Assembly (NCBI GenBank): GCA_025084515.1
Contig: JAJAGP010001965.1
Location: 81,061-145,060, forward strand
Reading direction: 5' to 3'
DNA: 64,000 bases
DNA from: Ancistrus triradiatus
Lineage: Eukaryota; Chordata; Actinopteri; Siluriformes; Loricariidae
The notes beneath the pieces were generated by a model that saw only the letters and a program-made list of their open reading frames with translations, did no database searches and was not told where the DNA came from. The first letter of the stretch is position 1, and each line of letters starts with the position of its first letter. The translations under genes and the position numbers were made by a program. This document shows positions 11,745-24,351 of this stretch, one piece after another.

Positions 11745-12830
11745 TTCCAAATGTTCCAAAATGAACTTCACTGAGTTGTTTCCTGTGTGTATGTTTGATT
11801 GAACTTTACTATACTAATACTGGTAAGGGCTCATTTTGTTCACACAACGGCCTCAATTCTCCATGGATTCCACAAGATGTTAAAACATTTCTTGGAGATT
11901 CTGCTCCATGTTGATTTCATTGTAACGTGGAATTCCTGCAGATTTTTCGGGTGCCATTTCTCGCTGTGAGTTGCACCGATTGCAATTTCTTGGCTGATTC
12001 TGATTTATTTAACATATGACCAGTGTGATGCCAATTTTGGCTGATTCTAATTTTATGTCTAAAAATGATTAATTACAGCATACAGAAATATTTTTGTTCA
12101 GCTTTTCTTGTAATGGAAACCTCTTCATTGCTAAAGAAAGAGCAGGGGCTGCTGGCTTGTGCCTGGCTCTGTACCTTTGCTAGCTTTATCTCTTTGCCCT
12201 TGTTAACTTTGTGCAATTCTGCATATTTTGGGAAAATGCTGTTTTACATGTCTCATTAAATTCGTTGTTCCTTCACGGCCCATTTTCGCCCTGTAATCCA
12301 AACAGTCACTTCCACGCCAAAGACATGGCTGTGTCTGATATAAATTATTACCCCTTCATTGGTATCCTTACTTCTCATTAGTACTGTGCCATTTAGGGAG
12401 ATTGTTTAGTTGACTAAGTAGCAGTCAAAACACAACATAAATCTAGTGCTTACTTATCATCAACAAACATCAGCACTCATAAACAAAACTGCAAGTAGCT
12501 GAGCTGTGTTTAAGTCTTTGTGCACACATGAACTGAGGCCTGAATGGAAGTTCGTGAAAGCACTGTTTATGCTGCGTATGTGTGGCTGTGTTTGTGCCAT
12601 GTACAAGTGTAAATGTGACTGGCACAGAATCGGTTATATGAGACGGATTACATTGAAAACCAGCCGATTCCGGTACACTGGCCCTTTGATCAGGTCACCT
12701 CTAGTCAACCCACCACAGTGCATTATCATGCTGGAATATGTAGCCATTAGATGTTGGGTAAAGGGCCATAACGGGGGATGCACATGGCCAAAAACAATTA
12801 CACAACTAAACTGTGGCAAATAAACAGGCT
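11745..12830. repeat. Scattered Tc1-related fragments
   Basis: The pieces at 11840-11925 (cctcaattctccatggattccacaagatg) and 12760-12800 (gggatgcacatggcc) match parts of the element at 40914-42773. They are too short to orient or bound. Confidence 0.35.
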
Positions 12831-12933
12831 GGGTCAATTTCAATGTGGGTGAATACTTATGAAGTCACAAGTGATGGGATTTTTGTGTGAATATTTATAA
12901 TATTAGATACGTACATTTCAACATTATGAACTA

Positions 12934-14203
12934 CAGTGGTGCTTAAGTTTGTGAACCCTTTAGAATTTTCTATATTTCTGCATAAATATGACCTAAAACA
13001 TCAGATTTTCACACAAGTCCTAAAAGTAGATAAAGAGAACCCAGTTAAACAAATGAGACAAAAATATTATACTTGGTCATTTATTTATTGAGGAAAATGA
13101 TCCAATATTATTTTTACATATTAGTGAGTGGCAAAAGTATGTGAACCTCTAGTATTAATTTGAAGGTGAAATTAGAGTCAGGTGTGAGTGGGCACCCTGT
13201 TTTATTTAAAGAACAGGGATCTATCAAAGTCTGCTCTTCACAACATACGTTTGTGGAAGTGTATCATGGCACAAAAAGACATTTCTGAGGACATCAGAAT
13301 AAGAGTTGTTGATGCTCATCAGGCTGGAAAAGGTTACAAAACCATCTCTAAAGAGTTTGGACTCCACCAATCCACAGTCAGACAGATTGCGTGCAAATTG
13401 AGGAAATTTAAGACCATGTTAACCTCCCCAGGAGTGGTCAACCAACAAAGATCACTCCAAGAGCAAGGTGTGTAATAGTTGGTGAGGTCACAAAGGACCC
13501 CAGGGTAACTTCTACGCAACTGAAGGCCTATCTCAAGTTGGCTAATGTTAATGTTCATGAGTCCACCATCAGAAGAAACACTGAACAACAATGGTGTGCA
13601 TGGCAGTTTTGCAAGGAGAAAGCCACTGCTCTCCAAAAAGAACATTGCTGCTCGTCTGCAGTTTGCTAAAGATCATGTGGACGAGCCAGAAGGATATTGG
13701 AAGAATGTTTTGTGGACGGATGAGACCAAAATAGAACTTTTTGGTTTAAAAGAAAACACTGCATTCCAGCATAAGAACCTTATCCCATCTGTGAAACATG
13801 GTGGTGGTAGTATCTTGGTTTGGGCCTGTTTTGCTGCATCCATCTGGGCCAGGACGGCTTGCCTCCATTGATGGAACAATGAAATGTATGGAGGAATGGG
13901 CTAAAATTCCCAAGCCGGTGTGCAGGGCTGCTCAACAGTTACAGGAAACATTTAGTTGCAGTTATTGCTGCACAGGGGGGTCACACCAGATACTGAAAGC
14001 AAAGGTTCACATACTTTTGCCACTCACTAATATGTAATATTGGCTAATTTTCCTCAAATAAATGAGCAAGTATAATATTTTTGTATCATTTGTTTAACTG
14101 GGTTCTCTTTATCTACTTTTGGGACTTGTGTGAAAATCTGATGATGTTTTAGGTCATATTTATGCAAAAATGTAGAAAATTCTAAAGGCTTCACAAACTT
14201 TAT
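12934..14203 (+). mobile_element. Tc1-like transposon, family A, internally shortened
   Basis: The left end CAGTGGTGCTTAAGTTTGTG follows a TA. The right end has the inverted sequence but has lost its last ~15 bases. Transposase remains start MAQKDISEDIRIRVVDAHQA (13267 on), with the HTH SKEFGLHQSTVRQI, then continue in other frames through LWTDETKIELFGLK. Frame breaks and a missing catalytic C-terminus make it inactive. Confidence 0.85.
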
Positions 14204-14538
14204 GTATTTTTATATTGTTTTATATTGTGTAGACTTGCAACATGTTCCAGTGAAGTTCATTTGGGGTGAAGACATATGCAAGACACTGGATGTTTTAAAG
14301 AATATATGTTGTTGTGGGTGTGTGCACACCCACTAGCTGTAATAGACTACAGTCTTGTGCTGCCGGTTAGGTCCTGAATTTGCTTAAGCAGGTAAGTGTG
14401 TGACCTAAAATGTATGACGAATCTGCTATGTTGGATTGACTGTTGTGAATTTAACAGAAAGCAACAATATTTAATATTAAAAAATGTGTATTTAAAAATG
14501 CTAATCCACAGAACAAATCAAGAGTGACCACAAAAACT
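14204..14538. other. Intergenic, nothing recognised
   Basis: No exon, RNA gene or named repeat is visible between the Tc1 element and the next SINE. Confidence 0.35.
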
Positions 14539-14700
14539 GATATTGCATTTAGTAGATGCCCTTATTGAGAACGACTTAAAACTGATATAATCTTACAGTC
14601 CAAGCAGTTGTGGGTTAAGGGCTTTACTCAAAGACCCAATGGTGGTATTCTTGTAACGGTGGGATTTGAACCTAGGACTTTCTGGTCCATAGTAAAATAT
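14539..14700 (-). repeat. tRNA-derived SINE, antisense
   Basis: It starts with the inverted tail (gcatttagtagatgccctta) and ends with the inverted B box (ggtgggatttgaacctagga). Confidence 0.78.
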
Positions 14701-15429
14701 GTGGCCATTTCTAGACTACTTGTACTGGGGCACACAAAGAATTTAGAGGGGCACAGCTACACCCTTCTGCTTGACAATTAGGTGTAGGTGCACAACTGTG
14801 AATTGAAATAAGCATGTTAATCATCAGATAGATTAAATTATTTAAAACTAAAGTGGGCGTTACTCTGCCATGGATGAGAAATTAACACTAATTGTATTAA
14901 TTATATTTATGCTAACGGTACTGATGCTGTTGCTGGTTTAATGAATGCCTTTGCTTTAGTGGTTTAATATTGACTTTGGGTAGGTTATGTGGTTATAAGT
15001 GGCTAGCAAAACATATAGCTATGAGCTACCATTACCTTGTCTGCAGCGTGGCTGACTTTCTTTAAATTATTTGCTGTTGTCCATTACTCCCTGTGAAAAA
15101 CCGAAAGAAACCGGCTCTGACTGAAAGCGTTAGCTGCTCAAGCTTTAGGAAAGACTTTGGGGCATTGTGGGAAATGTAGTGAGTGCCTGTAGTGAATGTG
15201 CGTCGCATGTCCTGTAGTTTTCCTCTGACTTTTTACCCCACACCCCTCGTCAGGTACCTTAAGAGCTAGGCTACTACAGTCTACACCACAACCGAACTGC
15301 TTAGAGTAACGGTTACATCTAATAAACCTGACACAGCATTCGGTGGTTGTGGAACTGGCACAATGTGTTTCATACTTGTAAACAACTGAGTTAACAGATA
15401 TTACTTTTACACTAAATAGCAGCGGAATG
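14701..15429. other. Flank upstream of the RAB23 promoter
   Basis: No gene or repeat that I can name. GC content rises towards 15.2 kb. Confidence 0.35.
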
Positions 15430-15931
15430 CAGAAACCATCTGAAATCTTTCAACTCTGCTGTACGCATGCGCGCAGCAAATCGAGGCTGGGACCCTTTCT
15501 GTAGGCGTAACATTCTCCACCTGTTTTCCGACCGATCCCGCCTACTTTCGTTCAATTGGCTACTGCTTGTGCATACAGCTCAGCGATTGGGCGTCGCTGG
15601 AGAGTGAGTCCGCATAGCCAAGTAGAGGCACGATTTGCTGAAATACGGGTGGGTAAACGCATCAGTTACTGCCGAGAGCCGCTTTCAGATTATTTCGCGT
15701 TATATGTAGACAGCAAGGGCGACAGGCTTACAGAGTCTGCCATCTACAGACAACGATTCAAATGAAGTGTGAATGATTGAAAGAAGGGTTTGGCCGAGGT
15801 GCGAGTCTGCGGCTTGTTCCCATGCGCGTCGCCGATGTGTCGGTAACGGTACTCCTTCGGTTCTGTACTGGATGCGCTTCGGGGCGAACTGAAGAATGTA
15901 GCTGCAGGATACGCGAGAACAGTTAATTCAG
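15430..15931 (+). promoter_or_regulatory. rab23: RAB23 promoter region and non-coding exon 1
   Basis: From about 15.43 kb the sequence becomes clearly GC- and CpG-richer than its AT-rich surroundings (gcatgcgcgcag, cgcgttatatg, catgcgcgtcgccgatg). It contains two inverted CCAAT boxes (ATTGG near 15556 and 15587). It ends in a strong donor, TTCAG|gtaag, at 15931/15932. The next matching acceptor with a RAB23 5' leader is at 32708, so this is the likely non-coding first exon, with an intron of about 16.8 kb. The transcription start cannot be read from the sequence. No other gene with a start in this direction lies nearby. Confidence 0.6.
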
Positions 15932-16736
15932 GTAAGATGCCGCGTCTTGGTTTCATGTCGTAGTGTCATTGCAGTTGCCCTAAGCAATTACTTTAATATA
16001 ACGAACAAAATTCCGACAGAAGAATTCCCGTTTCGCTACTAATAGTGTTGTAATCGCTCGGTAGCCTCTGCCGCTAACGTTAGCTGTTTAACATTAGCTT
16101 AAACTGGCGTTGTATTGAGTTAACTGTTCAAACCTCATGATTGGAGAAAGCGAGTCATGTTGGGAAAACGTTACAGCTGGTTTTCCTCCGGCCAAAATAC
16201 GAACGCTCTCTCTAATAGCACCATATCCTTACGTTTAGCAACTCGCTTCTACTTTCAACAATTCGCACTTTCTCAAGAGCAGCTGCTATTCTGATAGAGC
16301 CTCTCCCCCCTCATCACACCATGCCCCGTGTTATAGATCACACACTTCCTTGGTTACATGTTGCTTAGTGGCATGTCAGGAGCACTTCACACACCTCATT
16401 AGCACCTGTTCATACAGACACACGCAGGGATTACCTGACTTCTGATTTGCTGTACAGTAAGTGGTGCACTGTATGCATGAGCCTGATGCAAACTTCAATG
16501 GCAGTGGTCCAGGTTGGATTGGCAGTCATATGCATTTACAACTGGCTTTCTTCATAGGTACCCCTTTGCTAGTACCTTCTGCCCTCAACCGGCCTTAATA
16601 TTCCTTCGTGGCAATAGAACATGGTGAAGGAAGCCATTCCTCAGAGATTTTGGATCGCACTGACATGATGGCGTCACGCTGTTCAACCTCATCCCAATTG
16701 GATTGAGATCTGATACCGAGGAGGCCATTTGAGTAC

Positions 16737-17000
16737 AGTCAAGTCAGATTTATTCATATAGTGCTTTTTACAATGGAGCATTGTCTCAAAGCAACTTTAT
16801 AATTTTAGATCATCTTCTAATATCGACATCCAATCCCAAATTGAGCAAGCCTAGGGCGACAGTGGCAAGGAAAAACTCCCAAAGTGTTATGAGGATGAAA
16901 CCTTGGGAGGACCAAGACTCCAAAAGGAACCCGACCTCCTTGGGCGGCATAGATGATAAATGTAAGAATGAAACTAATAAGTCATGGAGTCATAGTTCAA
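16737..17000 (+). repeat. Interspersed repeat nested in family H
   Basis: It begins caagtcagatttattcatat and contains gcaagcctagggcgacagtg and ggaaaaactccc, a motif set I recognise as a repeat found in many fish genomes. Its transposon class is not clear to me. Confidence 0.5.
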
Positions 17001-17067
17001 ATGAAATGTAAAATATGCACATCGGCATTAGTCCGATACAGAGTCACTCTAGGATCTTGAGTCTAAG

Positions 17068-17125
17068 CAATAAGGCGGCAGTAAGGAGCTACTAAGGAGC
17101 GGCAATAAGGAGCTACTAAGGAGCA
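17068..17125. repeat. Short tandem duplication, about 24-bp unit
   Basis: Two near-identical copies of ggcagtaaggagctactaag-gagc follow one another; one G/A difference. Confidence 0.7.
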
Positions 17126-18389
17126 CCAACCCAGACAAATGGCTCAAGCCAATGCTATGCGCACGGACCACTTTAGCTGCTCTCTCGCTGACTCATCTGG
17201 ATGCCGGTTCATGTCTGTGCAGGCTGGTTCATCTCTCTGCATGGCCCACTGATTGGGGTGCATACCTTATTCTTCATCTGTAATTTCATAGTTCAGTGCT
17301 CATTTCTGTACTTTGTGTTTAATAAAACTTTCTGCTCCAGACTTGTCATTACAACTCTATTTTAGTTAATGCATCTGGCAACCTAACATCTAGGTTACAT
17401 GGGTTAAAATACCCTTAAATATAAGGCCAAAAACACATGTGTGAGCGGACATTGTGCGGGGCCTACAGCACCTATAAGTGAACAGTAAACTCATTGCAAT
17501 GTCGTGTTGTCATGAAACCAGCTTGAGATGATTTGAGCTTTGTGACATGGTCAGAGTAGCCACCTGGAGATGGTACACTGTGGTCAGTAAGGGATGGAAA
17601 AATCAGCAGCAGCCCTACTAGGTAGGCTGTGGTGTTTAAATGATGCTCAGCTGGTATTAAGGGGCCCAAGCTGTGCCAAGGAAATATCCCCTACACCATT
17701 ACAGCACCCCAGCAGCCTGAACTGTTGATACAAGGCAGCGTGGATCCAGCTTTCATCTTGTTTAAGCGAAATTCTGACCCTACCATCCGAATGTCACAGC
17801 AGAAGTTCAGACTTGGGAGGCCAGGCAACACTTTTCCAATCTTATATTGTCCAGTTTTGATGAGTCCATGAGAATTGTAAACTCAGTCACCTGTTCTTAG
17901 TTGACAGGAATGGCATCCAGTGTAGCCCGTCTGCTTCAGCGTTCGACGTGTTGTGCATTGTGGTGCTCTTCTGCATACCTTGATTGTAATGAGTGATTAT
18001 TTGAGGTACTGTTGCCTTTCAATCAGCTCAAACCAGGCTGGCCTTTTTCCTCTGACCTCTGGTGTCAACAAGGCATTTTCATCCAGAGAACTGGAGCTCA
18101 CTGGGTATTTTTTGTTTTCCAGACCATTGTTTGTAAATCCTACAGATGACTGTGCATTTAAATCCCAGAAGATCAGCAGTTTCTGAAATACTCAGACCAG
18201 CCTGTCTAGTACTAACAACTATACTATGTCACTTAATCACCTTTCTTCCCCATTCTGATGCTCGGCGTGAACTTCAGAAGGTCGTCTTGACCATGTCTAT
18301 ATGCTTAAATGCATTGAGCAGCCATTTGGTTAGCTCATTAGATATTTGCATTAAAGAGCAGTTGAACAGGTGTACCTAATAAAATGGCC

Positions 18390-18704
18390 AGCGATGGCTA
18401 CTTCCAGCAGGATAATGCAACATATCACGAAGCTCAAATCATCTCAAACTGGTTTCTTGAACATGACAATGAGTTCACTGCACTCAAATGACCTCCATAG
18501 TCACCAGATCTCAATCCAGTAGATCACCTTTGAGATGTGGTGGAATGGGAGATTTGGATCATGGATGTGCAGCTGACAAATCAATATGGGACAAAATGTC
18601 TGAGGAATGTACCAGCACCTGTTGAATCTACACCATGAATTAAGACAGTGCTGAAGGCACTGGGGTTCAACAAGGTACTAGCAAGGTGTACCTAATAAAG
18701 TGAG
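18390..18704 (+). mobile_element. Family H 3' fragment with DDE-region relic, opposite orientation
   Basis: Translation shows QQDNAT..EAQIISNWFLEH and SPDLNPV, the C-terminal part of a Tc1-type DDE transposase, followed by the end aaggtgtacctaataaag. Stops interrupt it. It lies tail to tail with the element ending at 18383. Confidence 0.7.
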
Positions 18705-18730
18705 CCTAGCTTCTGTCATTCCCAATACTA

Positions 18731-20116
18731 CAGTAGTGCTTGAAAGTTTGTGAACCCTTTAGAATTTTCTGTATTTCTGCATAAATATGATCTAAAACAT
18801 CATCAGATTTTCACACGTCCTAAAATTAGATAAAGAGAACCAAGATAAACAAATATGACAAAAATTTTATACTGGGTCATTTATTTATTGAGGAAAATTA
18901 TCCAGAATTACATGTTAGTGAGTGGCAAAAGTATGTGAACCGTTGCTTTCAGTATCTGGTGTGACCCCCCTGTGCAGCAATAACTGCAACTAAACGTTTC
19001 CTGTAACTGTTGATCAGTCCTGCACACCGGCTTGGAGGAATTTTAGCCCATTCCTCCATACAGAACAGCTTCAGCTCTGGGATGTTGGATGTTGGTGGGT
19101 TTCCTCACATTTCCTCACATTCCATCAATGATGGCAAGCCGTCCTGGCCCAGATGCAGCAAACCAGGCCAAAACCATGATCCTACCACCACCATGTTTCA
19201 CAGATGGGATAAGGTTCTTATGCTGGAATGCAGTGTTTTCCTTTCTCCAAACATAATGCTTTTGTTTTAAACCTAATTTCTATTTTGGTCTCATCCATCC
19301 ACAAAACATTCTTCCAGTAGCCTTCTCGCTTGTCCATGTGATCTTTAGCAAACTGCAGACGAGCAGCAATGCTCTTTTTATAGAGCAGTGGCTTTCTCCT
19401 TGCAACCCTGCCATGCACACCATTGTTGTTCAGTGTTCTTCTGATGGTGGACTCATGAAAATTAACATTAGCCAATGTGAGAGAGGCCTTCAGTTGCTTA
19501 GAAGTTACCCTGGGGTCCTTTGTGACCTCGCCAGTTATTACATGCCTTGCTCTTGGAGTGATCTTTGTTGATCGACCACTCCTGGGGAGGGTAACAATGG
19601 TCTTGAATTTCTTCCATGTGTACACAATCTGTCTGACTGTCTGACTGTGGAGTCCAAACTCTTTAGAGATGGTTTGTAACCTTTTCCAGCCTGATGAGCC
19701 TCAACAACTCTTCTGAGAACCTCAGAAAAAATCTCCTTTGTTCGTGCCATGATACACTTCCACAAACATGTTGTGAAGAGCAGACTTTGATAGATCCCTG
19801 TTCTTTAAATAAAACAGGGTGCCCACTCACACCTGATTGTCATCCCATTCATTGAAAACACCTGACTCTAATTTCACCTTCAAATTACCTGCTAATCCTA
19901 GAGGTTCAGATACTTTTGCCACTCACTAATAGGTAATATTGGATCATTTTCCTCAATAAATAAATGACCAAGTATAATATTTTTTGTCTCATTTGTTTAA
20001 CTGGGTTCTCTTTATCTACTTTTAGGACTTGAGTGAAAATCTGATGATGTTTTTGGTCATATTTATGCAGAGATATAGAAAATTCTAAAGGGTTCACAAA
20101 TTTTCAAGCACAACCG
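18731..20116 (-). mobile_element. Tc1-like transposon, family A, near full span
   Basis: It is flanked by TA at both ends (18729-18730 and 20117-20118), with long inverted ends (CAGTAGTGCTTGAAAGTTTG and the damaged complement at the right). Transposase pieces on the minus strand include the N-terminus near 19750 (EAHQAGKGYK) and LQFAKDHMDKREGYWKNVLW near 19360. Frameshifts and a deleted C-terminal third make it inactive. Confidence 0.88.
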
Positions 20117-20740
20117 TACATCAGGTTGGCTGTAATCTGTAACCTCACGATCATCCATGGATATGTGTTTTTCTGGTTTCGCATGTTCAAAAGTGGTTGA
20201 TCTAGCCTAGATTTATGGCTTTTGGAAGAAAGAAGTGTGAGCTTGCCACAGTTTCTTCTTTTTGTCCAATCCATTAATTGCCTCAAGACACAAAGCTCTT
20301 CTTTCTGGATGTTTCTGTTTACAGGGAAGATGGCTTGGCTGGGAAAGTAATTTTATCCATATGATTATCGGCCATGGAATTCTCACTACACATATCTTCA
20401 TCCAAATTCATTTACAAAGTACCATGTCACAGATTCTTTTCTTTAGAATTTGTAGTGTTCCTATCACACTTTGGGCCATATGATATAAGTTGAAATACTG
20501 CAGTCTGTTTGATTATGCAGTCTGTTGGCAATTAATTGAAAATTAATCAAAACTGGTAGTTAGAGCTTTTAAACCGATGTAATCTTGGTAAAGTATTTCG
20601 GTTTTATTTAAATTCTGTTAATACATTTTTAAAATTCTGTTAATACTTTCCCCACCATGCACGGTCATGTACTTAAAACATACTACCTTAATAACCTGAC
20701 CATACCCGTTACTCCACCCTGTCCAATCAGTGACATGGAG
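20117..20740. other. RAB23 intron 1, nothing recognised
   Basis: No exon-like or repeat structure that I can support. Confidence 0.3.
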
Positions 20741-21130
20741 AACTCAAACACAGAGCAGCTTGCAGAAAGAAAAAGCCATGTGTCTCATATGGACACATTT
20801 AGGCTTTAGATATGGTGACGCTGAACTAAGATATAAACACTGTGGAAAAGGTTTCAGTGACCAACAATGGTGACGCCAATCTCTTTCAACACTTGGAACA
20901 CAATCATGTTAATGCTACTGAACATGAACAATACAGGGCTAAAAAACCCAGAGGGACGGACAAGTGCCCAACAACAGGTGCTTCCACAAAGCATCTGTCA
21001 GTAACACAAGCATTTACAAACACCACAATATGAAAATATGGCTATAATATGGAAAATAATGTGAAGGCTATGGCTGTTGTGAGTGAGTGTTTAAACACCT
21101 CGTTGAAGTTGCACATGACAATATTTTAAA
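20741..21130 (+). mobile_element. hAT (ZBED-type) transposase relic: BED zinc finger
   Basis: Translating with frame changes gives RYKHCGKG and then SVTNNGDANLFQHLEHNHVN followed by KKPRGTDKCP, the second half of a BED zinc finger plus the usual linker. The transposase core is missing. Confidence 0.6.
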
Positions 21131-21899
21131 TATTTGTTTACAAGTTCTATTTTTCACATGAGATTGTTTAAAATGTCTTAGGGCTACAAAAATACATTTT
21201 TTTTCTGTGTAGGGAACTTTTTACATTAAACCTAAAATGTGTCTTTTTTCTTAAGGCATTTGCAATGCAAGTGATGTGGGCTGTGATTTAAATTGTTTGA
21301 AATATTCAATATATAACAATAAATAGTTCATTAGTGTGTTTTCTTCTCCTGTGATTTTAAAATCACAACAATATGCAATCTTTCACGTGAAAAAACCTCA
21401 GCTTTAATAGTTGAACATATTTACTCACGATCGAGGTAAAATGTTAATTTAATCTTGATATTGATTTGAAGTCAGCACCATTTCTAACCATGTGAACTTC
21501 ATTCTTCACCACAATTTATTCATTTTCTAATGGCAACATTCATTGTACTGTACTTTGTGTCGACGGTGAGTTAAGTGATTTTAAAATAGTATTGTGTTCA
21601 TGACAGTAAATTCAGTGTACTTCAGTGGTCTGTCCAGTTACCACCTAAATCCTATAGAACGTATTTTGGTGTATGTTGGAATGGAAGATTTGTGGGATGA
21701 ATGTACACATTATAACACTTGTAATCAAAATGAAAACAATACTTTAAAGGGTCTGATTATTTATTACAACTTAATTAGTAATCAGCCCTTTAGAGTAACC
21801 ATTAGAAACCTACTCAGGAACAAAACCTTCCAGATCACTCACCAAGCTAATGGGCACAAACCTGACATCAGTTACTTCAGAATTATACCGGATTCTCCT

Positions 21900-22790
21900 T
21901 GAGGATTCCTCTACTAGTAGTGCATGGTAACACACAAATTTCTTTCAAAAGTGCTCTGTAATAAAGTTGTGGAAAAGCACAAGTCAGGAGAAAGGTATAA
22001 GAAGATTTCAGTGGCCTTAACTATCCCTGCAAGTACCATAGTGGAAAGTGTATGGTACCACCAACTCCCCTTCCGGTTTGTTTTTCCAAACCGGAAGGGG
22101 ATACTGATCAGGGGAGCTACCAGAGGCCAATGAAAACTTTGATGGACTTGTGGCTGAGATTAACAACAACCTCACAATCTTTACACAAAGCTGTCCTGTA
22201 TGGCAGGGTAGCAAGAAAGAAGCTGTACCTGAAAAAGTGCCACACTGAGTCTCGTTTGCTCTTTGCCATCAAACACTTAAGACTCTAAGTGGCAAAAGAT
22301 TTTATGGCCAGATGAAACCAAGATGGAACTTTTTGGACTGAACTCCAAGCGGTATGTTTGCCAAAAACCAAACACAGCACACCACCGAATATACATCACA
22401 CCTATTGTGAAGTATGGTGGTGGCAACATTAAGTTATGGGGGTGTTTCTCTTCACCAGGAACTGGGAAACTGGTCAGGGTTGAAGGGAAAATGGGTGCTA
22501 CCAGTACATCCAAATTCTTAAGGAAAACATGCAGCCCTTAACACACTCCCAAAATCAAAACAAAACCCTGGCTTAAGGATAGAAAGGTGAATGTCCTTCA
22601 GTGGCCAAGTCAGTGTTCTGACCTAAACCCGATCTAAAAATCTGTTGATGGACTTGGAGAGCAGTGCATTTCCGGTCGCCACAAAATTTGACTGAACTAT
22701 TTTCCAAAGAAGAATGGGCAAATAATCACCAGTCAAGGAGTGCCAAGCTGGTAGGGACATATCCAAGCAGATAGATAGATTGATAGATGT
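21900..22790 (+). mobile_element. Tc1-like transposase relic, family C
   Basis: The helix-turn-helix trace (HKSGERYKKISVALTIPAST) is at 22010, WPDETKMELFGL near 22310 and a catalytic-domain phrase YGGGNIKLWGCFSSPGTGKL near 22410. The frame is broken several times. Its ends are not clear; a 15-bp hairpin sits at 22066-22101. Confidence 0.65.
22066..22101. repeat. Perfect 15-bp inverted repeat, 6-base loop
   Basis: Arms tccccttccggtttg (22066-22080) and caaaccggaagggga (22087-22101) are exact complements around tttttc. Confidence 0.95.
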
Positions 22791-23202
22791 CATTAAAGCA
22801 AAAGGTGGCTCTACAAAACACTAAATCATGGGGCTGGTCACGTTTCCAAACCTGTTATTTTAGTTTTTAGGGTTTTGTTTTGTTTTTGTTTTCTTTAAGA
22901 TTAAATTACAGAATCGTTTCTTTTCTTCACATGACTTGAATGTTGTAAGGCAAAATGTTTACAGAAAGTTGGAAAAATGCGTTGTTTTGTCAGTTCTGAT
23001 TTCAGACAGCAAAACAAAGGGTTAGGTAGGTTTTCTATAGGCAGTGGATACTTGGAAAGTGGTGTAGGCAGGACCCATACACAGGGTTCCCACTTGACAG
23101 ACCAGATGGAGAGGTCTGTGATGCCACCTATTGGCTTTTTGGTGTGATCCTAATATACTCAGACCTCCAGCGAATGCTAAGTTACTTCAAACAGTTATAT
23201 TA

Positions 23203-24351
23203 CGCTGCTCAAAAAAATAAAGGGAACACTCAAATAACACATATTGGATCTGAATGCATGAAATATTCTTATTGAATACTTTGTTCTGTTCAAAGTTGAA
23301 TGTGCTGACAACAAAATCACACAAAAATCATCAATGGAAAGCAAATAAACCCAGGGCCAACCGCACCAGCATATGGTCTCACAAGGGGTCTGAGGATCTC
23401 ATCTCGGTACCTAATGGCAGTCAGGCTACCTCTGGTGAGCACATGGAGGGCTGTGCAGCCCTCCAAAGAAATGCCACCCCACACCATTACTGACCCACTG
23501 CCAAACCAGTCATGCTGAAGGATGCTGCAGGCAGCAGATCGCTCTCCATGGCGTCTCCAGACTCTGTCACGTCTGTCACATGCTCAGTGTGAACCTGCTT
23601 TCATCTGTGCAGAGCACAGGGCGCCAGTGGCGAATTTGCCAATCCTGGTGTTCTCTGGCAAATGCCAAGAGTCCTGCATGTTGTTGGGCTGTGAGCACAA
23701 CCCCCATCTGTGGACGTCGGGCCCTCATACCGTCCTCATGGAGTCGGTTTCTAACTGTTTGTGCAGACACATGCACATTTGTGGCCTGCTGGAGGTCATT
23801 TTGCAGGGCTCTGGCAGTGCTTCTCCTGTTCCTCCTGCACAAAGGCGGAGGTAGCGGTCCTACTTCTGGGTTGTTGCCCTCCTACGGCCTCCTCCATGTC
23901 TCCTGGTGTACTGGCCTGTCTCCTGGTAGCGCCTCCAGCCTCTGGACACTACACTGACAGACACAGCAAACCTTCTTGCCACAGCTCGCATTGATGTGCC
24001 ATCATGGATGAGCTGCACTACCTGAGCCACTTGTGTGGGTTGTAGAGTCCGTCTCATGCTACCACGAGTGTGAAAGCACCACCAACATTCAAAAGTGACC
24101 AAAACATCAGCCAGAAAACATAGGTACTGAGAAGTGATCTGTGGTCCCCACCTGCAGAACCACTCCTTTATTGAGTGTGTCTTGCTAATTGCCAATAATT
24201 TCCACCTGTTGTCTATTCCATTTGCACAGCATGTGAAATTTATTGTCAGTCAGTGTTGCTTCCTAAGTGGACAGTTTGATTTCACAGAAGTTTGATTTAC
24301 TTGGAGTTATATTGTGTTGTTTAAGTGTTCCCTTTATTTTTTTGAGCAGTG
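23203..24351 (-). mobile_element. Tc1/mariner-like transposon, family E, TA-flanked, internally deleted
   Basis: The ends CGCTGCTCAAAAAAATAAAG and the complement of CTTTATTTTTTTGAGCAGTG are nearly perfect inverted repeats, with TA at 23201-23202 and 24352-24353. Minus-strand transposase pieces include the N-terminal HTH (PTQVAQVVQLIHDGTSMRAV) and RRNRRSTARALQNDLQQATN to LCTDESRFTLS, after which most of the DDE domain is missing. A frame change near 23850 separates the two pieces. Confidence 0.85.

Larger units (their letters stand above)
16554..18383 (-). mobile_element. Tc1/mariner-like element, family H (TTAGGTACACC ends), with nested insertion
   Basis: The left end ataggtacccctttgctagtac and right end acaggtgtacctaataaaa are inverted copies of the family terminus. 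Inside, phrases such as ccaattggattgagatctg and ccctacaccattacagcacc are typical of this family. The stretch 16737-17400 belongs to another repeat inserted within it. No intact transposase frame. Confidence 0.65.

Noticed and set aside
12506..12843. 105-codon plus-strand ORF and its minus-strand partner
   Set aside because: No motif or splice context was found, and part of the DNA matches a transposon fragment.
15556..15956. Small ORFs on both strands in the GC-rich RAB23 exon 1
   Set aside because: GC-rich leaders produce chance ORFs; there is no motif and the stretch ends in a donor for a non-coding exon.
23522..23994. Three overlapping plus-strand ORFs up to 125 codons
   Set aside because: They lie opposite a recognisable Tc1-type transposase on the minus strand.
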